DNA from: Bacillota bacterium
GTDB taxonomy: Bacteria > Bacillota > Clostridia > Lachnospirales > Lachnospiraceae
Assembly: GCA_902363515.1 (NCBI GenBank)
Contig: CABJAN010000009.1
Location: 62,001 to 126,000 of the forward strand
Reading direction: 5' to 3'
Length of the DNA stretch: 64,000 bases
Shown: positions 26,469 through 35,864 of the stretch, one piece after another
How positions within the stretch are numbered: position 1 is the stretch's first letter
Layout of the letters: each line of letters begins with the position of its first letter
Translations under genes and position numbers: made by a program
Notes under the pieces: generated by a model
The model's database searches: none
What the model saw: the letters and a program-made list of their open reading frames with translations, nothing else
What the model was told of the DNA's origin: nothing

Positions 26469-28106
26469 ATGAAATTAACAAGAAATGGAATAAAAGAACG
26501 TGGATTATGGGAAAAGGCGGGTATTACCCTTCCGGGATATGATGTGGAGGAAGCAGCCGAAAGAGCAAAGAAGGAGCCTGTATGGGTTCATTGTGGTATC
26601 GGAAATATTTTCCGTGTATTTATTGGTGGTATTGCAGATGGTCTTTTGGAAGAAGGGGCGCTGGACAGGGGAATCACCTGCGTAGAGACCTTTGACTATG
26701 ATGTGGTGGATAAAATTTATAAACCATATGATAACCTGGGCTTAAATGTCATCCTTCATGGAGATGGTAAGCGGGAATACAAAGTTTTAGGAGCTCTGGC
26801 AGAAGCAGTAAAAGCCCGGTCAGCAGATTTGGAGCAGTGGAACCGGTTAAAAGAAATCTTTACCAGTTCATCCCTGCAAATGGTTTCTTTTACCATTACA
26901 GAAAAAGGCTATGCACTGCATGGGACAGATGGCACATGGCTGCCCTATGTTCAGTCGGATATAGAAAAAGGACCAGATAGTGCAACTGGAGCTATGGCAG
27001 TGGTGACAGCTATGCTTTATGAGAGATACAAAGCCGGAAAATATCCTTTGGCGCTGGTGTCTATGGATAACTGCGCTCAGAATGGTTCCAGACTTCGTCA
27101 GTCTGTGCTTACTATGGCAGAAGAATGGAGAAAAGCAGGTTTTGTGGAGGATGGTTTTGTGGGTTATGTAAGTGATGAGAAGGTGGTTGCTTTTCCATGG
27201 ACTATGATTGATAAGATTACCCCTCGTCCAAGTGAACAGATTGCCGCTGATTTAGAAAAAATGGGAGTAGAGCATATGCAGCCTGTGATTACAGAGAAGA
27301 AAACCTATATTGCCCCTTTTGTCAATGCGGAAAAACCGCAGTATCTTGTTATAGAAGACAGTTTTCCAAATGGACGCCCGAATCTGGAAAAAGGGTTTGG
27401 GGTCTACATGACAGACAGAACTACAGTCAATCTCAGTGAACGCATGAAAGTAACCGTATGTTTAAATCCGGTACATTCTGCTGTTGGGCCTCTTGGAGTG
27501 GTACTGGGATATGATTTGTTTGCACATATGCTAAATACCAATGAGGATATGATGAAAATGGCCCGCATGGTAGCTTATGATGAGGGGCTTTTGGTAGTGC
27601 CGAATCCGGGAATCCTTTCCCCTCAGGCATTTGTAGATGAGCTGTTTGAGGAGCGTTTTCCCAATGAATATCTGGGAGATACCAATCTTCGTCTGGCTGT
27701 GGATGTGTCTCAAATGGTGGGAATCCGTTTTGGAGAGACCGTGAAGGCATATGTGGAAAAATATGGGGATGCGTCCAGACTTACTGCAATTCCTCTTGGC
27801 ATTGCAGGATGGCTCCGGTATTTGTTGGCTGTGGATGATGAGGGAAAGGCGTATGAACTTGCGCCGGACCCAATGAAGGAAGAACTTCAGGAACAGCTAA
27901 AGGAGATTGCAGTAGGGCAGCCGGAAACCTGCAAAAATCAGTTAAGACCCATTCTTTCCAATAACCGTTTGTTTGCTATCAATCTCTATGATGCAGGCCT
28001 TGGAGATAAAATTGAAAAGATGTTCCGGGAAATGATTGATGGGACAGGGGCAGTAAAGGCAACCATACATAAATATGTGGGAAGTGTGTCTACGGATTTT
28101 GAATAA
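26469..28106 (+). CDS. Mannitol dehydrogenase-family oxidoreductase
   Basis: A 545-residue long-chain polyol dehydrogenase. The N-terminal Rossmann part contains VHCGIGNIFRVF. The C-terminal domain has the family's Lys…Asn…His region (KVTVCLNPVHSAVGPLG). The family includes mannitol 2-dehydrogenase, fructuronate reductase (UxuB) and arabinitol dehydrogenase, which interconvert a ketose and a polyol with NAD(P)H. It is somewhat longer than UxuB (about 490). GGGAGG lies 8 nt before the ATG. No other sugar genes are adjacent, so the substrate cannot be called. Confidence 0.75.
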   Translation: MKLTRNGIKERGLWEKAGITLPGYDVEEAAERAKKEPVWVHCGIGNIFRVFIGGIADGLLEEGALDRGITCVETFDYDVVDKIYKPYDNLGLNVILHGDGKREYKVLGALAEAVKARSADLEQWNRLKEIFTSSSLQMVSFTITEKGYALHGTDGTWLPYVQSDIEKGPDSATGAMAVVTAMLYERYKAGKYPLALVSMDNCAQNGSRLRQSVLTMAEEWRKAGFVEDGFVGYVSDEKVVAFPWTMIDKITPRPSEQIAADLEKMGVEHMQPVITEKKTYIAPFVNAEKPQYLVIEDSFPNGRPNLEKGFGVYMTDRTTVNLSERMKVTVCLNPVHSAVGPLGVVLGYDLFAHMLNTNEDMMKMARMVAYDEGLLVVPNPGILSPQAFVDELFEERFPNEYLGDTNLRLAVDVSQMVGIRFGETVKAYVEKYGDASRLTAIPLGIAGWLRYLLAVDDEGKAYELAPDPMKEELQEQLKEIAVGQPETCKNQLRPILSNNRLFAINLYDAGLGDKIEKMFREMIDGTGAVKATIHKYVGSVSTDFE

Positions 28107-28150
28107 AAAAGAAAAATCTTGTCCCTTCTTATGACAGAACAGGAAAAAAA

Positions 28151-28179
28151 TTGACAGCAATTTACACATTTTGTAAAAT
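28151..28179 (+). promoter_or_regulatory. Promoter of the DUF2752 gene
   Basis: TTGACA (28151-28156), 17 nt, TAAAAT (28174-28179), ending 28 nt before the ATG. Confidence 0.7.
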
Positions 28180-28206
28180 AAAGGGGAATTAAGGGAGAAA
28201 GCAACT

Positions 28207-28605
28207 ATGGAAAAGTGGGGAATGGTAAAGGCAATTTGCACAATCGCAGGGTTTTATCTGTTTTTAGAGTTGGTCTTAGGGGTTACATGTCCGATTCTAT
28301 ATTTTACAGGTATTTCCTGTGCAGGATGTGGCATGTCCAGGGCGTGGATGTGTTTGCTGCATTTGGACTTTGCCGGGGCATTTTATTACCATCCTTTATT
28401 TTGGATTCCAGGTGTGGGAGCAGCTTTGTTTCCTTTCTGGAACAGAATTCCCAAAAACCTGAAAAGGGTGTTGCTTGTAATTGCCTGTATCTTGTTTTTA
28501 GGCGTGTATATTTGGCGTATGCTGGATGTGACAGATACCATTGTGGTATTTCAGCCTGAAAACGGAATACTGGCCAAAGTGTTTTTTCGCCTGATTCAAA
28601 AATAA
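28207..28605 (+). CDS. DUF2752 membrane protein
   Basis: A 132-residue protein with three to four membrane helices. The stretch CPILYFTGISCAGCGMSRAW is the DUF2752 signature (CP…G.xCPxCGxTR-like), with paired cysteines between helices 1 and 2. The function is unknown. It is followed after 20 nt by a zinc-ribbon membrane protein, probably in one transcript. Confidence 0.75.
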   Translation: MEKWGMVKAICTIAGFYLFLELVLGVTCPILYFTGISCAGCGMSRAWMCLLHLDFAGAFYYHPLFWIPGVGAALFPFWNRIPKNLKRVLLVIACILFLGVYIWRMLDVTDTIVVFQPENGILAKVFFRLIQK

Positions 28606-28625
28606 AAAAGAGGAGAAGAGTTGAA

Positions 28626-29852
28626 ATGAAATGTGTAAATTGTGGTAATGACATACCCGATAAGGCAAGATTTTGCCCTTATTGCGGTACACAAAATGAA
28701 CCGCAGCAGGAAACAACCCAAAATGGACAAACTAATGGGCAATATCAATACCAGCAGCCAGGAGAGGAAGCCCCCAGACAGGCAAATACAGTAAATTTGG
28801 ACAGTAGCCTGATTTTAAAAATAGGAACCGCAATTCTGGGTCTTATTTATGTAATCTTTGCACTGCGCTATGTGTTTAACGGAGTCCGTACTTTGTTGTC
28901 TGTATTTTCCTGGGGATATGCAACCTCTATTCCGGGAGCGGTTTTAACTTTGATAAGCGGCGCCTGCTATGGCGGCATGGCAGCGCTTCTGGTGTTTATC
29001 GGATTTTCAAAACAGCGGGAAAAGGCAAAATCCTTGTTTACAGTTCTTGGGATTCTTGGGATTGCGATTATTGGAATTGCCTTTCTTCGGATGCTTCTGT
29101 TTCTGGTTTTAGGAGTAGATATTCTGTTTGCCATTAAAATGTTATTGAATCCATTGTTTGGAACTGCGGCAGCCCTTGCTATTACTTATGGATTATTGTA
29201 TCTGACAAAAGAAGCTCCAACCGTACAGGATTATCAAAATATGGATTCCATGTCAAATATGTTCAAAGACTGCGCGGATGCAGTGCAGGGAGCTGCCAGG
29301 GATGTGGCGTCTGATGTAAATGCAAAAGCAGATGCATACCGCAGTTCAAAAACTTCTGATAACCAGAATACTGGTTATCAGGGACAGGAAACAGCTTATA
29401 CCAATTATAATACGAACTATACAGGAGGCAATATGAATTATTCAAATGGCTCACCGTTGAAAACAGACAGAGGACTGTTAGGGTACATTCTTCTTACCCT
29501 GATTACCTGTGGAATTTACAGCTATTATTTTATTTATACAGTTGCCAGAGATGTAAACACAGCGTGCGAAGGAGATGGAAAATCAACAGGAGGGTTATTG
29601 CAGTTTATTCTTCTTTCTGTTATTACCTGTGGAATTTATAGCTGGATATGGCAATACTCTCTTGGCAACCGTCTGGCTGCAAATGCGCCGCGATATGGTA
29701 TGAATTTCCAGGAAAATGGAACCACTGTGTTGTTATGGGATTTGTTTGGTATATTCCTTTGCGGTATCGGCCCATTTATTGCCATGAACATCATTATTAA
29801 AAATACAAACAGCATTTGTATGGCTTATAATCGCAGCAAAGGATTTATGTAA
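28626..29852 (+). CDS. Zinc-ribbon membrane protein with C-terminal DUF4234
   Basis: A 408-residue protein. The N-terminal zinc ribbon (CVNCGN…FCPYCG, residues 3-22) is followed by a Gln/Asn-rich linker and several membrane helices (about 60-200). A Tyr/Asn/Gly-rich linker (235-275) leads to a C-terminal DUF4234 block of four helices. In that block a segment ending VITCGIYS/LITCGIYS occurs twice, about 40 residues apart, suggesting an internal duplication. The function is unknown. It probably works in the membrane with the DUF2752 protein. Confidence 0.7.
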   Translation: MKCVNCGNDIPDKARFCPYCGTQNEPQQETTQNGQTNGQYQYQQPGEEAPRQANTVNLDSSLILKIGTAILGLIYVIFALRYVFNGVRTLLSVFSWGYATSIPGAVLTLISGACYGGMAALLVFIGFSKQREKAKSLFTVLGILGIAIIGIAFLRMLLFLVLGVDILFAIKMLLNPLFGTAAALAITYGLLYLTKEAPTVQDYQNMDSMSNMFKDCADAVQGAARDVASDVNAKADAYRSSKTSDNQNTGYQGQETAYTNYNTNYTGGNMNYSNGSPLKTDRGLLGYILLTLITCGIYSYYFIYTVARDVNTACEGDGKSTGGLLQFILLSVITCGIYSWIWQYSLGNRLAANAPRYGMNFQENGTTVLLWDLFGIFLCGIGPFIAMNIIIKNTNSICMAYNRSKGFM

Positions 29853-29857
29853 GATAC

Positions 29858-29900
29858 AGGATTGCTACAGTAAAAAGGATACTGCAGCAATCCTTTTTTG
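29858..29900 (+). terminator. Terminator after the DUF4234 gene
   Basis: AGGATTGCT (29858-29866) pairs with AGCAATCCT (29886-29894), with an inner CAGT/ACTG step, followed by TTTTT. Confidence 0.85.
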
Positions 29901-29933
29901 CGGCAAAAGCGCTGGAAGAATTTGATGGGAATC

Positions 29934-29962
29934 TTGTAAATTCGACAAAACACTGCTAAAAT
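29934..29962 (+). promoter_or_regulatory. Promoter of the CapA-like gene
   Basis: TTGTAA (29934-29939), 17 nt, TAAAAT (29957-29962). Confidence 0.6.
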
Positions 29963-30003
29963 AAATGTATATAAGGAATTTTTTGGAAAAAGGGGAAAGG
30001 AAT

Positions 30004-31287
30004 ATGGACGAAAGAGACGAAGCCCTGAAAAGGGACAGAGAACGACAGCGAAAGAGAGAAGAACTCCGGCAAAAAAGAGAAGAACAGGTGAAAAAGCAAA
30101 AGAAAATTGCGGCAGGTGTAAGTATTCTGGCATTAGTGCTTTTGATTGCAGGGATTTTTGCAGGTGTGCAGATATCTAAAAATATTAAGGCAGATAAAGC
30201 CAGGGAAAAAGCAAGACAGGAGAAGCTGGCAAAAGAAAAGGAACAAGAAGAGAACACCGTAGAATTTCTGGCTGTAGGTGATAATATTGCACATCAGGCC
30301 ATACGGGAATCAGGAATGCAGGAAAACGATGTGTGGAATTATGACCATGTGTATCAGTATGTGAAGAAAGATGTGGAGGCAGCAGACTTATCCCTGGTAA
30401 CACAGGAAACAGTGTTTGTGGAAGACAGAAACAATGTGTCAGGCTATCCCACTTTTGGAACACCACCGGAGTTCGGGGATGCGCTGGTAAATACAGGTTT
30501 TGATGTAGTGGCCCATGCGACAAATCACATTTTAGACAAGGGGACAAAATCCATTGAGTATACTCTGGACTGGTGGAAAACTAACCATCCGGATACAAAG
30601 ATTTTGGGAATCCATGAGAGTCAGGAAGCAGCAGATGAAATTACTGTAATAAAATGTAAGAAACTGAAAATTGCCATGCTGGACTATACTTATGGATTAA
30701 ACGGACTGGAGCTTCCGTCTGATAAAAAATACCTTACAGATGTTTTTGATGCGGAAAAAGCCAGAAGTGATATTCAGCGTGCAAAAGAAATGGCAGATGT
30801 AGTCATGGTAGTGATGCATGTAGGCGTAGAATATCAACAGGATGTAGATGATGAGACAAAACAATGGGTAGACCTTTTCCTGGAAGAAGGCGTAGATATT
30901 GTGATTGGTTCACATCCCCATGTAGTCCGCACCATGGAAACGCTCACAGGAGAAGACGGACATAAGATGCTGGTATATTATTCTCTTGGAAACTTTACTT
31001 CTACCCAGAATGACCTGCCCAGTCTTTTAGGCTCTATGGCAAAGATTACCATTCGGAAAAATATTGAAACAGGAGAAATTGAGATACCGGAACATGAATT
31101 TATTCCATTGCTCATGTATTATGACAGAGAAAACCCTGCGGCGGCAATTTACAAACTGGAAGATTATCCGGAAGAGCTGATTAAGAAGCACTCTGTTTAT
31201 AAAGCAAATCCCACAGAGTTTTCAAAAGAATACTATGAAAATCTCTTTGAAGAAATAAAAAGCAAAGGGAACGATGAAGAAATTTAA
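30004..31287 (+). CDS. CapA-family (PGA_cap) calcineurin-like phosphoesterase protein
   Basis: A 427-residue membrane-anchored protein. A highly charged, probably coiled-coil cytoplasmic head (1-38) is followed by one membrane helix (about 40-60) and a second charged stretch. An extracellular PGA_cap domain runs from about residue 80 (AVGDNIAHQ, HATNHILDKG, VMHVGVEYQ, IGSHPHVV, YYSLGNF). In Bacillus CapA, this fold takes part in poly-gamma-glutamate capsule handling. No capBC genes are nearby, so a capsule role is unproven. The ATG at 30004 has AAAGGAA upstream. Confidence 0.75.
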   Translation: MDERDEALKRDRERQRKREELRQKREEQVKKQKKIAAGVSILALVLLIAGIFAGVQISKNIKADKAREKARQEKLAKEKEQEENTVEFLAVGDNIAHQAIRESGMQENDVWNYDHVYQYVKKDVEAADLSLVTQETVFVEDRNNVSGYPTFGTPPEFGDALVNTGFDVVAHATNHILDKGTKSIEYTLDWWKTNHPDTKILGIHESQEAADEITVIKCKKLKIAMLDYTYGLNGLELPSDKKYLTDVFDAEKARSDIQRAKEMADVVMVVMHVGVEYQQDVDDETKQWVDLFLEEGVDIVIGSHPHVVRTMETLTGEDGHKMLVYYSLGNFTSTQNDLPSLLGSMAKITIRKNIETGEIEIPEHEFIPLLMYYDRENPAAAIYKLEDYPEELIKKHSVYKANPTEFSKEYYENLFEEIKSKGNDEEI

Positions 31288-31357
31288 GGTGTTGTATAAA
31301 ATATATAAAAATATAAATAAAAAGCAAAAATAAATAGGTAAAAAATCCATATCTTAC

Positions 31358-31386
31358 TTGAAGGCGTGGATTTTTTTTGTTATAAT
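31358..31386 (+). promoter_or_regulatory. Promoter of the phosphofructokinase gene
   Basis: TTGAAG, 17 nt, TATAAT (31381-31386). It is embedded in a weak hairpin (AAAAATCCA at 31341, TGGATTTTT at 31367) that probably terminates the CapA-like gene. The AT-rich stretch 31288-31340 holds nothing else. Confidence 0.65.
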
Positions 31387-31426
31387 AAATGACAGATTTA
31401 TTTGCAAGCAAGGAGGATGTGTGAAA

Positions 31427-32689
31427 ATGGCGAAAAAAAGAAATATTATTGTGGGGCAGTCTGGCGGACCGACGGCTGTTATCAATTCAAGTCTTGCCGG
31501 TGTCTATAAAAATGCGATTGAACGTGGCTTTGATAAGGTATATGGAATGCTTCACGGGGTTCAGGGTCTGTTGGATGAGCAGTATGTAGATTTATCTACG
31601 CAGATTCATTCGGAACTGGACATTGAACTTTTGAAAAGAACACCGTCTGCTTTTTTAGGTTCCTGTCGTTTTAAACTTCCGGAAATTCATGAAGACAGAA
31701 GCATTTACGAAAAAATCTTTCAGATTTTAAACAAACTGGAAATTGAGGCATTTATTTATATTGGTGGAAATGACTCCATGGATACCATTAAGAAATTGTC
31801 AGATTACGCAATTATTACCGGGCAGAGCCAGAAGTTTTTAGGGGTTCCAAAAACCATTGACAATGATTTGGCTCTTACAGACCATACGCCTGGTTTTGGC
31901 AGTGCTGCAAAATATATTGGCGCTTCTACAAAAGAGGTGATTCGCGACGCCCAGGGACTGACTTACAAGAAGAGCATGATTACAGTGCTGGAAATCATGG
32001 GACGAAATGCAGGATGGCTTACCGGAGCCACAGCTCTTGCCAAGACAGAAGACTGTGATGGACCGGATTTGATTTATCTGCCGGAAGTTCCCTTTGATAT
32101 TGATAAGTTCCTGCATAAGGTAAAAGAACTGCTGAAGAAGAAATCTTCCATTGTTATTGCAGTGTCTGAGGGGATTAAGCTGGCAGACGGGCGTTATGTC
32201 TGTGAACTTGGAAGCGTAGGAGATTATGTGGATGCCTTCGGACATAAGCAGCTTCAGGGAACTGCAACCTATCTTGCAAACTTCCTGGCAGCAGAGTGCA
32301 GCTGCAAAACAAGAGCGGTGGAGCTTTCCACTTTACAAAGAAGCGCGTCCCATATGGCGTCCCGTGTGGATATTGACGAAGCCTTTATGGTAGGAGGCGC
32401 TGCAGTGAAAGCAGCAGATGAAGGCGACACTGGCAAGATGGTTGTGATTGACCGTGTATCAGATGATCCGTATATGAGTGCAACGGGAATTTATGATGTA
32501 CACAGAATTGCCAATGAAGAGAAACTGGTTCCCAGGGAATGGATGAACCGGGAGGCAAACTATGTGACAAAAGATTTTATTGATTATATTAAACCTCTGA
32601 TTCAGGGAGATTATCAGCCGATTATGGTAAATGGTCTTCCAAGACACCTGGTATTGAAAACAAAAAAACAGGGAAAAAGAGGCGAATAA
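31427..32689 (+). CDS. 6-phosphofructokinase, probably PPi-dependent
   Basis: A 420-residue PFK. The N-terminal GQSGGPTAVINSS binds the phosphoryl donor. Two residues decide donor use: the GGDG loop of ATP enzymes reads GGNDS here, and the PGTIDND motif reads PKTIDND, with Lys in place of Gly. Both are features of pyrophosphate-dependent enzymes. It phosphorylates fructose 6-phosphate with PPi, reversibly, in the cytoplasm. AGGAGG lies 10 nt before the ATG. The next gene, PPDK, produces PPi during catabolism, so the two fit one energy-saving glycolysis. Confidence 0.85.
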   Translation: MAKKRNIIVGQSGGPTAVINSSLAGVYKNAIERGFDKVYGMLHGVQGLLDEQYVDLSTQIHSELDIELLKRTPSAFLGSCRFKLPEIHEDRSIYEKIFQILNKLEIEAFIYIGGNDSMDTIKKLSDYAIITGQSQKFLGVPKTIDNDLALTDHTPGFGSAAKYIGASTKEVIRDAQGLTYKKSMITVLEIMGRNAGWLTGATALAKTEDCDGPDLIYLPEVPFDIDKFLHKVKELLKKKSSIVIAVSEGIKLADGRYVCELGSVGDYVDAFGHKQLQGTATYLANFLAAECSCKTRAVELSTLQRSASHMASRVDIDEAFMVGGAAVKAADEGDTGKMVVIDRVSDDPYMSATGIYDVHRIANEEKLVPREWMNREANYVTKDFIDYIKPLIQGDYQPIMVNGLPRHLVLKTKKQGKRGE

Positions 32690-32742
32690 GTCTGGAAACA
32701 TACCAGACACAGATAGAACAGGAGAAGGTTTTTATAGAGAAG

Positions 32743-32776
32743 AGCAGTCCGGAAAATGGGGTCCGGACTGCTTTTG
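32743..32776 (+). terminator. Terminator after pfk
   Basis: AGCAGTCCGGA (32743-32753) pairs perfectly with TCCGGACTGCT (32762-32772), followed by TTTG. Confidence 0.85.
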
Positions 32777-32830
32777 ATATTTCAATTTAAAAAAATACCC
32801 TTATTTTGGGAGAAAATTAAAAAATCTTGC

Positions 32831-32885
32831 TTGACTATCCACCTTCTTATGTTAAAATAGATGTGTGCGGGCAATTTGCCTGCAC
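32831..32885 (+). promoter_or_regulatory. ppdK promoter and 5'-end hairpin
   Basis: TTGACT (32831-32836), 16 nt, TAAAAT (32853-32858). The predicted first transcribed bases form a tight hairpin, GTGCGGGCAA (32865-32874) with TTGCCTGCAC (32876-32885), the kind of 5' structure that protects an mRNA from decay. Confidence 0.65.
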
Positions 32886-32944
32886 CAAGAAACATAAACA
32901 AAGGTTTATTTTTCTAGTAAGTACATTTAGGAGGAATGTTCAAA

Positions 32945-35569
32945 ATGGCAAAATGGGTTTATATGTTTACCGAAGGTAACGCAACCATGAGAAACCTGCT
33001 TGGTGGTAAGGGTGCTAACCTTGCAGAAATGACAAGCCTGGGACTCCCGGTACCTCAGGGATTCACTGTAACAACAGAGGCATGTACACAGTATTATGAA
33101 GATGGCAGAAAAATCAATGACGAAATCATGTCTCAGATTATGGAAGCTATCGTAAAATTAGAAGAAATCACAGGAAAGAAATTTGGAGACAAAGAGAATC
33201 CGCTTCTTGTTTCTGTTCGTTCTGGAGCAAGAGCTTCTATGCCAGGTATGATGGATACTATCCTGAACCTTGGTTTAAATGAAGAAGTTGTTGAAACTCT
33301 GGCAACAGCATCAGGAAATGCTCGTTGGGCATGGGACTGCTACAGAAGATTTATTCAGATGTATTCAGACGTAGTTATGGAAGTTGGTAAGAAATACTTT
33401 GAAGAACTTATCGACAAAATGAAAGAAGAAAAGGGTGTTACTCTTGACGTTGAACTGACTGCAGAAGATCTGAAGACTCTGGCTGGACAGTTCAAAGCTG
33501 AATATAAAGAAAAAATCGGCGAAGACTTCCCTTCAGATGCAAAAGAGCAGTTAATGGGAGCTGTTAAAGCTGTATTCCGTTCCTGGGACAACCCACGTGC
33601 TAACGTATATCGTCGTGACAATGATATTCCATATTCCTGGGGTACAGCAGTTAACGTACAGATGATGGCATTTGGTAACATGGGTGATGACTGTGGTACA
33701 GGTGTTGCATTTACCCGTGACCCTGCTACAGGTGAAAATGGTCTGTTCGGAGAATTCCTGACAAACGCTCAGGGTGAAGACGTTGTTGCAGGTGTTCGTA
33801 CACCAATGCACATTTCCGAAATGGAACAGAAATTCCCAGAAGCATTTGCACAGTTCAAAGAAGTTTGCAAAACTCTGGAAACACACTATAGAGATATGCA
33901 GGACATGGAGTTTACTGTAGAACATGGTAAACTGTACATGCTGCAGACACGTAATGGTAAGAGAACAGCTCAGGCTGCTCTGAAAATCGCTTGTGACCTT
34001 GTTGATGAAGGCATGAGAACAGAAGAAGAAGCAGTTGCTATGATTGATCCACGTAACCTGGATACACTGCTTCACCCACAGTTTGATGCTGCTGCATTAA
34101 AAGCTGCAACACCAATGTCTAAAGCACTTGGAGCATCTCCGGGAGCTGCTTGCGGTAAAATCGTATTCACAGCAGATGATGCTGTTGAATGGGCTGCAAG
34201 AGGAGAAAAAGTTATCCTTGTTCGTCTGGAAACATCACCAGAAGACATCACCGGTATGAAGAGCGCTCAGGGTATCCTGACAGTTCGTGGTGGTATGACA
34301 TCTCACGCAGCAGTAGTTGCTCGTGGTATGGGAACATGCTGTGTATCCGGTTGTGGTGATATCGCAATGGACGAAGCAAACAAGAAATTTACATTAGCTG
34401 GAAAAGAATTCCATGAAGGAGACAGTATCTCCTTAGACGGTTCTACAGGAGCTATCTATGATGGAATTATCCCAACTGTAGACGCTACTATCGCTGGTGA
34501 ATTCGGAAGAATCATGGGATGGGCTGACAAATACAGAACTATGAAAGTTCGTACAAATGCTGATACACCTGCTGACGCTAAAAAAGCTCGTGAGTTAGGT
34601 GCAGAAGGTATCGGACTTTGCCGTACAGAGCATATGTTCTTTGAAGGCGACAGAATCGATGCATTCCGTGAAATGATTTGTTCTGAAACAGTAGAAGAAA
34701 GAGAAGCAGCACTTGAGAAGATTCTTCCAGAACAGCAGGGAGACTTTGAAGCTCTGTATGAAGCACTGGAAGGTAACCCGGTTACCATCCGTTTCCTGGA
34801 TCCACCGCTTCATGAGTTCGTTCCAACAGAAGAAGAAGATATCAAGAAACTGGCTGAAGCTCAGGGCAAAACTGTTGAACAGATCAAGACAATCATTGAC
34901 AGCCTGCATGAGTTCAACCCAATGATGGGACATCGTGGATGCCGTCTTGCAGTTACTTATCCGGAAATTGCTAAGATGCAGACAAAAGCTGTTATCCGCG
35001 CAGCAATCAACGTACAGAAAGCTCATCCAGACTGGACAGTAAAACCAGAAATTATGATTCCACTTGTTGGAGATGTAAAAGAGCTGAAATTCGTTAAGAA
35101 ATTCGTTGTAGAAACAGCAGATGCAGAAATCGCTGCTGCAGGAAGCAACCTGAAATACGAAGTTGGTACTATGATTGAGATTCCAAGAGCTGCTCTGACA
35201 GCAGACGAAATCGCAAAAGAAGCTGACTTCTTCTGCTTCGGTACAAATGACTTAACACAGATGGCATTCGGTTTCTCTCGTGATGATGCTGGTAAGTTCC
35301 TGGATGGATACTATGATGCAAAAATCTTTGAGAACGATCCATTTGCAAAACTGGATCAGACTGGTGTAGGTAAATTAATGGATATGGCTATTAAATTAGG
35401 AAAACCAGTAAATCCAAACCTGCATGTAGGAATCTGTGGAGAACACGGTGGAGATCCAAGCTCTGTTGAATTCTGCAACAAACTGGGTCTTGACTATGTA
35501 TCCTGCTCACCATTCCGCGTACCAATCGCAAGACTGGCTGCAGCACAGGCTGCTATCAACAATAAATAA
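32945..35569 (+). CDS. ppdK: Pyruvate, phosphate dikinase
   Basis: An 874-residue PPDK, normal family length. An N-terminal ATP-grasp domain (GGKGANLAEM at the start) precedes the phospho-histidine domain around residue 455 (GGMTSHAAVVARGMG, His accepting phosphate). A C-terminal PEP/pyruvate TIM barrel has FGTNDLTQ and CGEHGGDPSS. It interconverts pyruvate + ATP + Pi with PEP + AMP + PPi. ATGs at 32936 and 32945 are both in frame. The second is 10 nt from AGGAGG and is chosen. Strong bias for GTT, GCT, CGT and AAA codons marks a very highly expressed gene. No PPDK regulatory protein is adjacent. Confidence 0.95.
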   Translation: MAKWVYMFTEGNATMRNLLGGKGANLAEMTSLGLPVPQGFTVTTEACTQYYEDGRKINDEIMSQIMEAIVKLEEITGKKFGDKENPLLVSVRSGARASMPGMMDTILNLGLNEEVVETLATASGNARWAWDCYRRFIQMYSDVVMEVGKKYFEELIDKMKEEKGVTLDVELTAEDLKTLAGQFKAEYKEKIGEDFPSDAKEQLMGAVKAVFRSWDNPRANVYRRDNDIPYSWGTAVNVQMMAFGNMGDDCGTGVAFTRDPATGENGLFGEFLTNAQGEDVVAGVRTPMHISEMEQKFPEAFAQFKEVCKTLETHYRDMQDMEFTVEHGKLYMLQTRNGKRTAQAALKIACDLVDEGMRTEEEAVAMIDPRNLDTLLHPQFDAAALKAATPMSKALGASPGAACGKIVFTADDAVEWAARGEKVILVRLETSPEDITGMKSAQGILTVRGGMTSHAAVVARGMGTCCVSGCGDIAMDEANKKFTLAGKEFHEGDSISLDGSTGAIYDGIIPTVDATIAGEFGRIMGWADKYRTMKVRTNADTPADAKKARELGAEGIGLCRTEHMFFEGDRIDAFREMICSETVEEREAALEKILPEQQGDFEALYEALEGNPVTIRFLDPPLHEFVPTEEEDIKKLAEAQGKTVEQIKTIIDSLHEFNPMMGHRGCRLAVTYPEIAKMQTKAVIRAAINVQKAHPDWTVKPEIMIPLVGDVKELKFVKKFVVETADAEIAAAGSNLKYEVGTMIEIPRAALTADEIAKEADFFCFGTNDLTQMAFGFSRDDAGKFLDGYYDAKIFENDPFAKLDQTGVGKLMDMAIKLGKPVNPNLHVGICGEHGGDPSSVEFCNKLGLDYVSCSPFRVPIARLAAAQAAINNK

Positions 35570-35604
35570 AAATAACTTAAAACCATAAAATTTTAAGTGT
35601 GTAG

Positions 35605-35640
35605 AGAGGTTCATCAGATTACCTGGTGAGCCTCTTTTTA
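35605..35640 (+). terminator. ppdK terminator
   Basis: AGAGG…CATCAG pairs with CTGGTG…CCTCT, followed by TTTTTA. Confidence 0.75.
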
Positions 35641-35666
35641 AAAATGTTGCTTTTGACATAAAAAAC

Positions 35667-35694
35667 TTGAATTTTCAGAAAAGTGTGCTATAAT
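35667..35694 (+). promoter_or_regulatory. Promoter of the thiamine operon
   Basis: TTGAAT (35667-35672), 16 nt, TATAAT (35689-35694), just ahead of the TPP riboswitch. Confidence 0.65.
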
Positions 35695-35701
35695 TTTCAT
35701 A

Positions 35702-35798
35702 AAACAGGGAGCTTGTGAGACAGGCTGAGAGGAAGGTAATCCAAACCTTTGACCTGAGAACCTGATACGGATAATGCCGGCGTAGGAAGTATAACGTT
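35702..35798 (+). promoter_or_regulatory. TPP riboswitch (THI element)
   Basis: The conserved THI-box segments are present: GGCTGAGAGG (35723-35732), then GACCTGAGAACCTGAT, then GGATAATGCCGGCGTAGG. It binds thiamine pyrophosphate. A hairpin GGAGATA/TATCTCC with a T-rich tail (35806-35840) downstream is the likely OFF-state terminator before thiW. Confidence 0.95.
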
Positions 35799-35805
35799 TT
35801 TTAGT

Positions 35806-35840
35806 GGAGATATCGTATCAGGTATCTCCTATTTTATTTT
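35806..35840 (+). terminator. Expression-platform hairpin of the TPP riboswitch
   Basis: GGAGATA (35806-35812) pairs with TATCTCC (35823-35829), followed by TATTTTATTTT. Confidence 0.65.
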
Positions 35841-35864
35841 CAGAAAGGATGCGCAAAAAAATGT

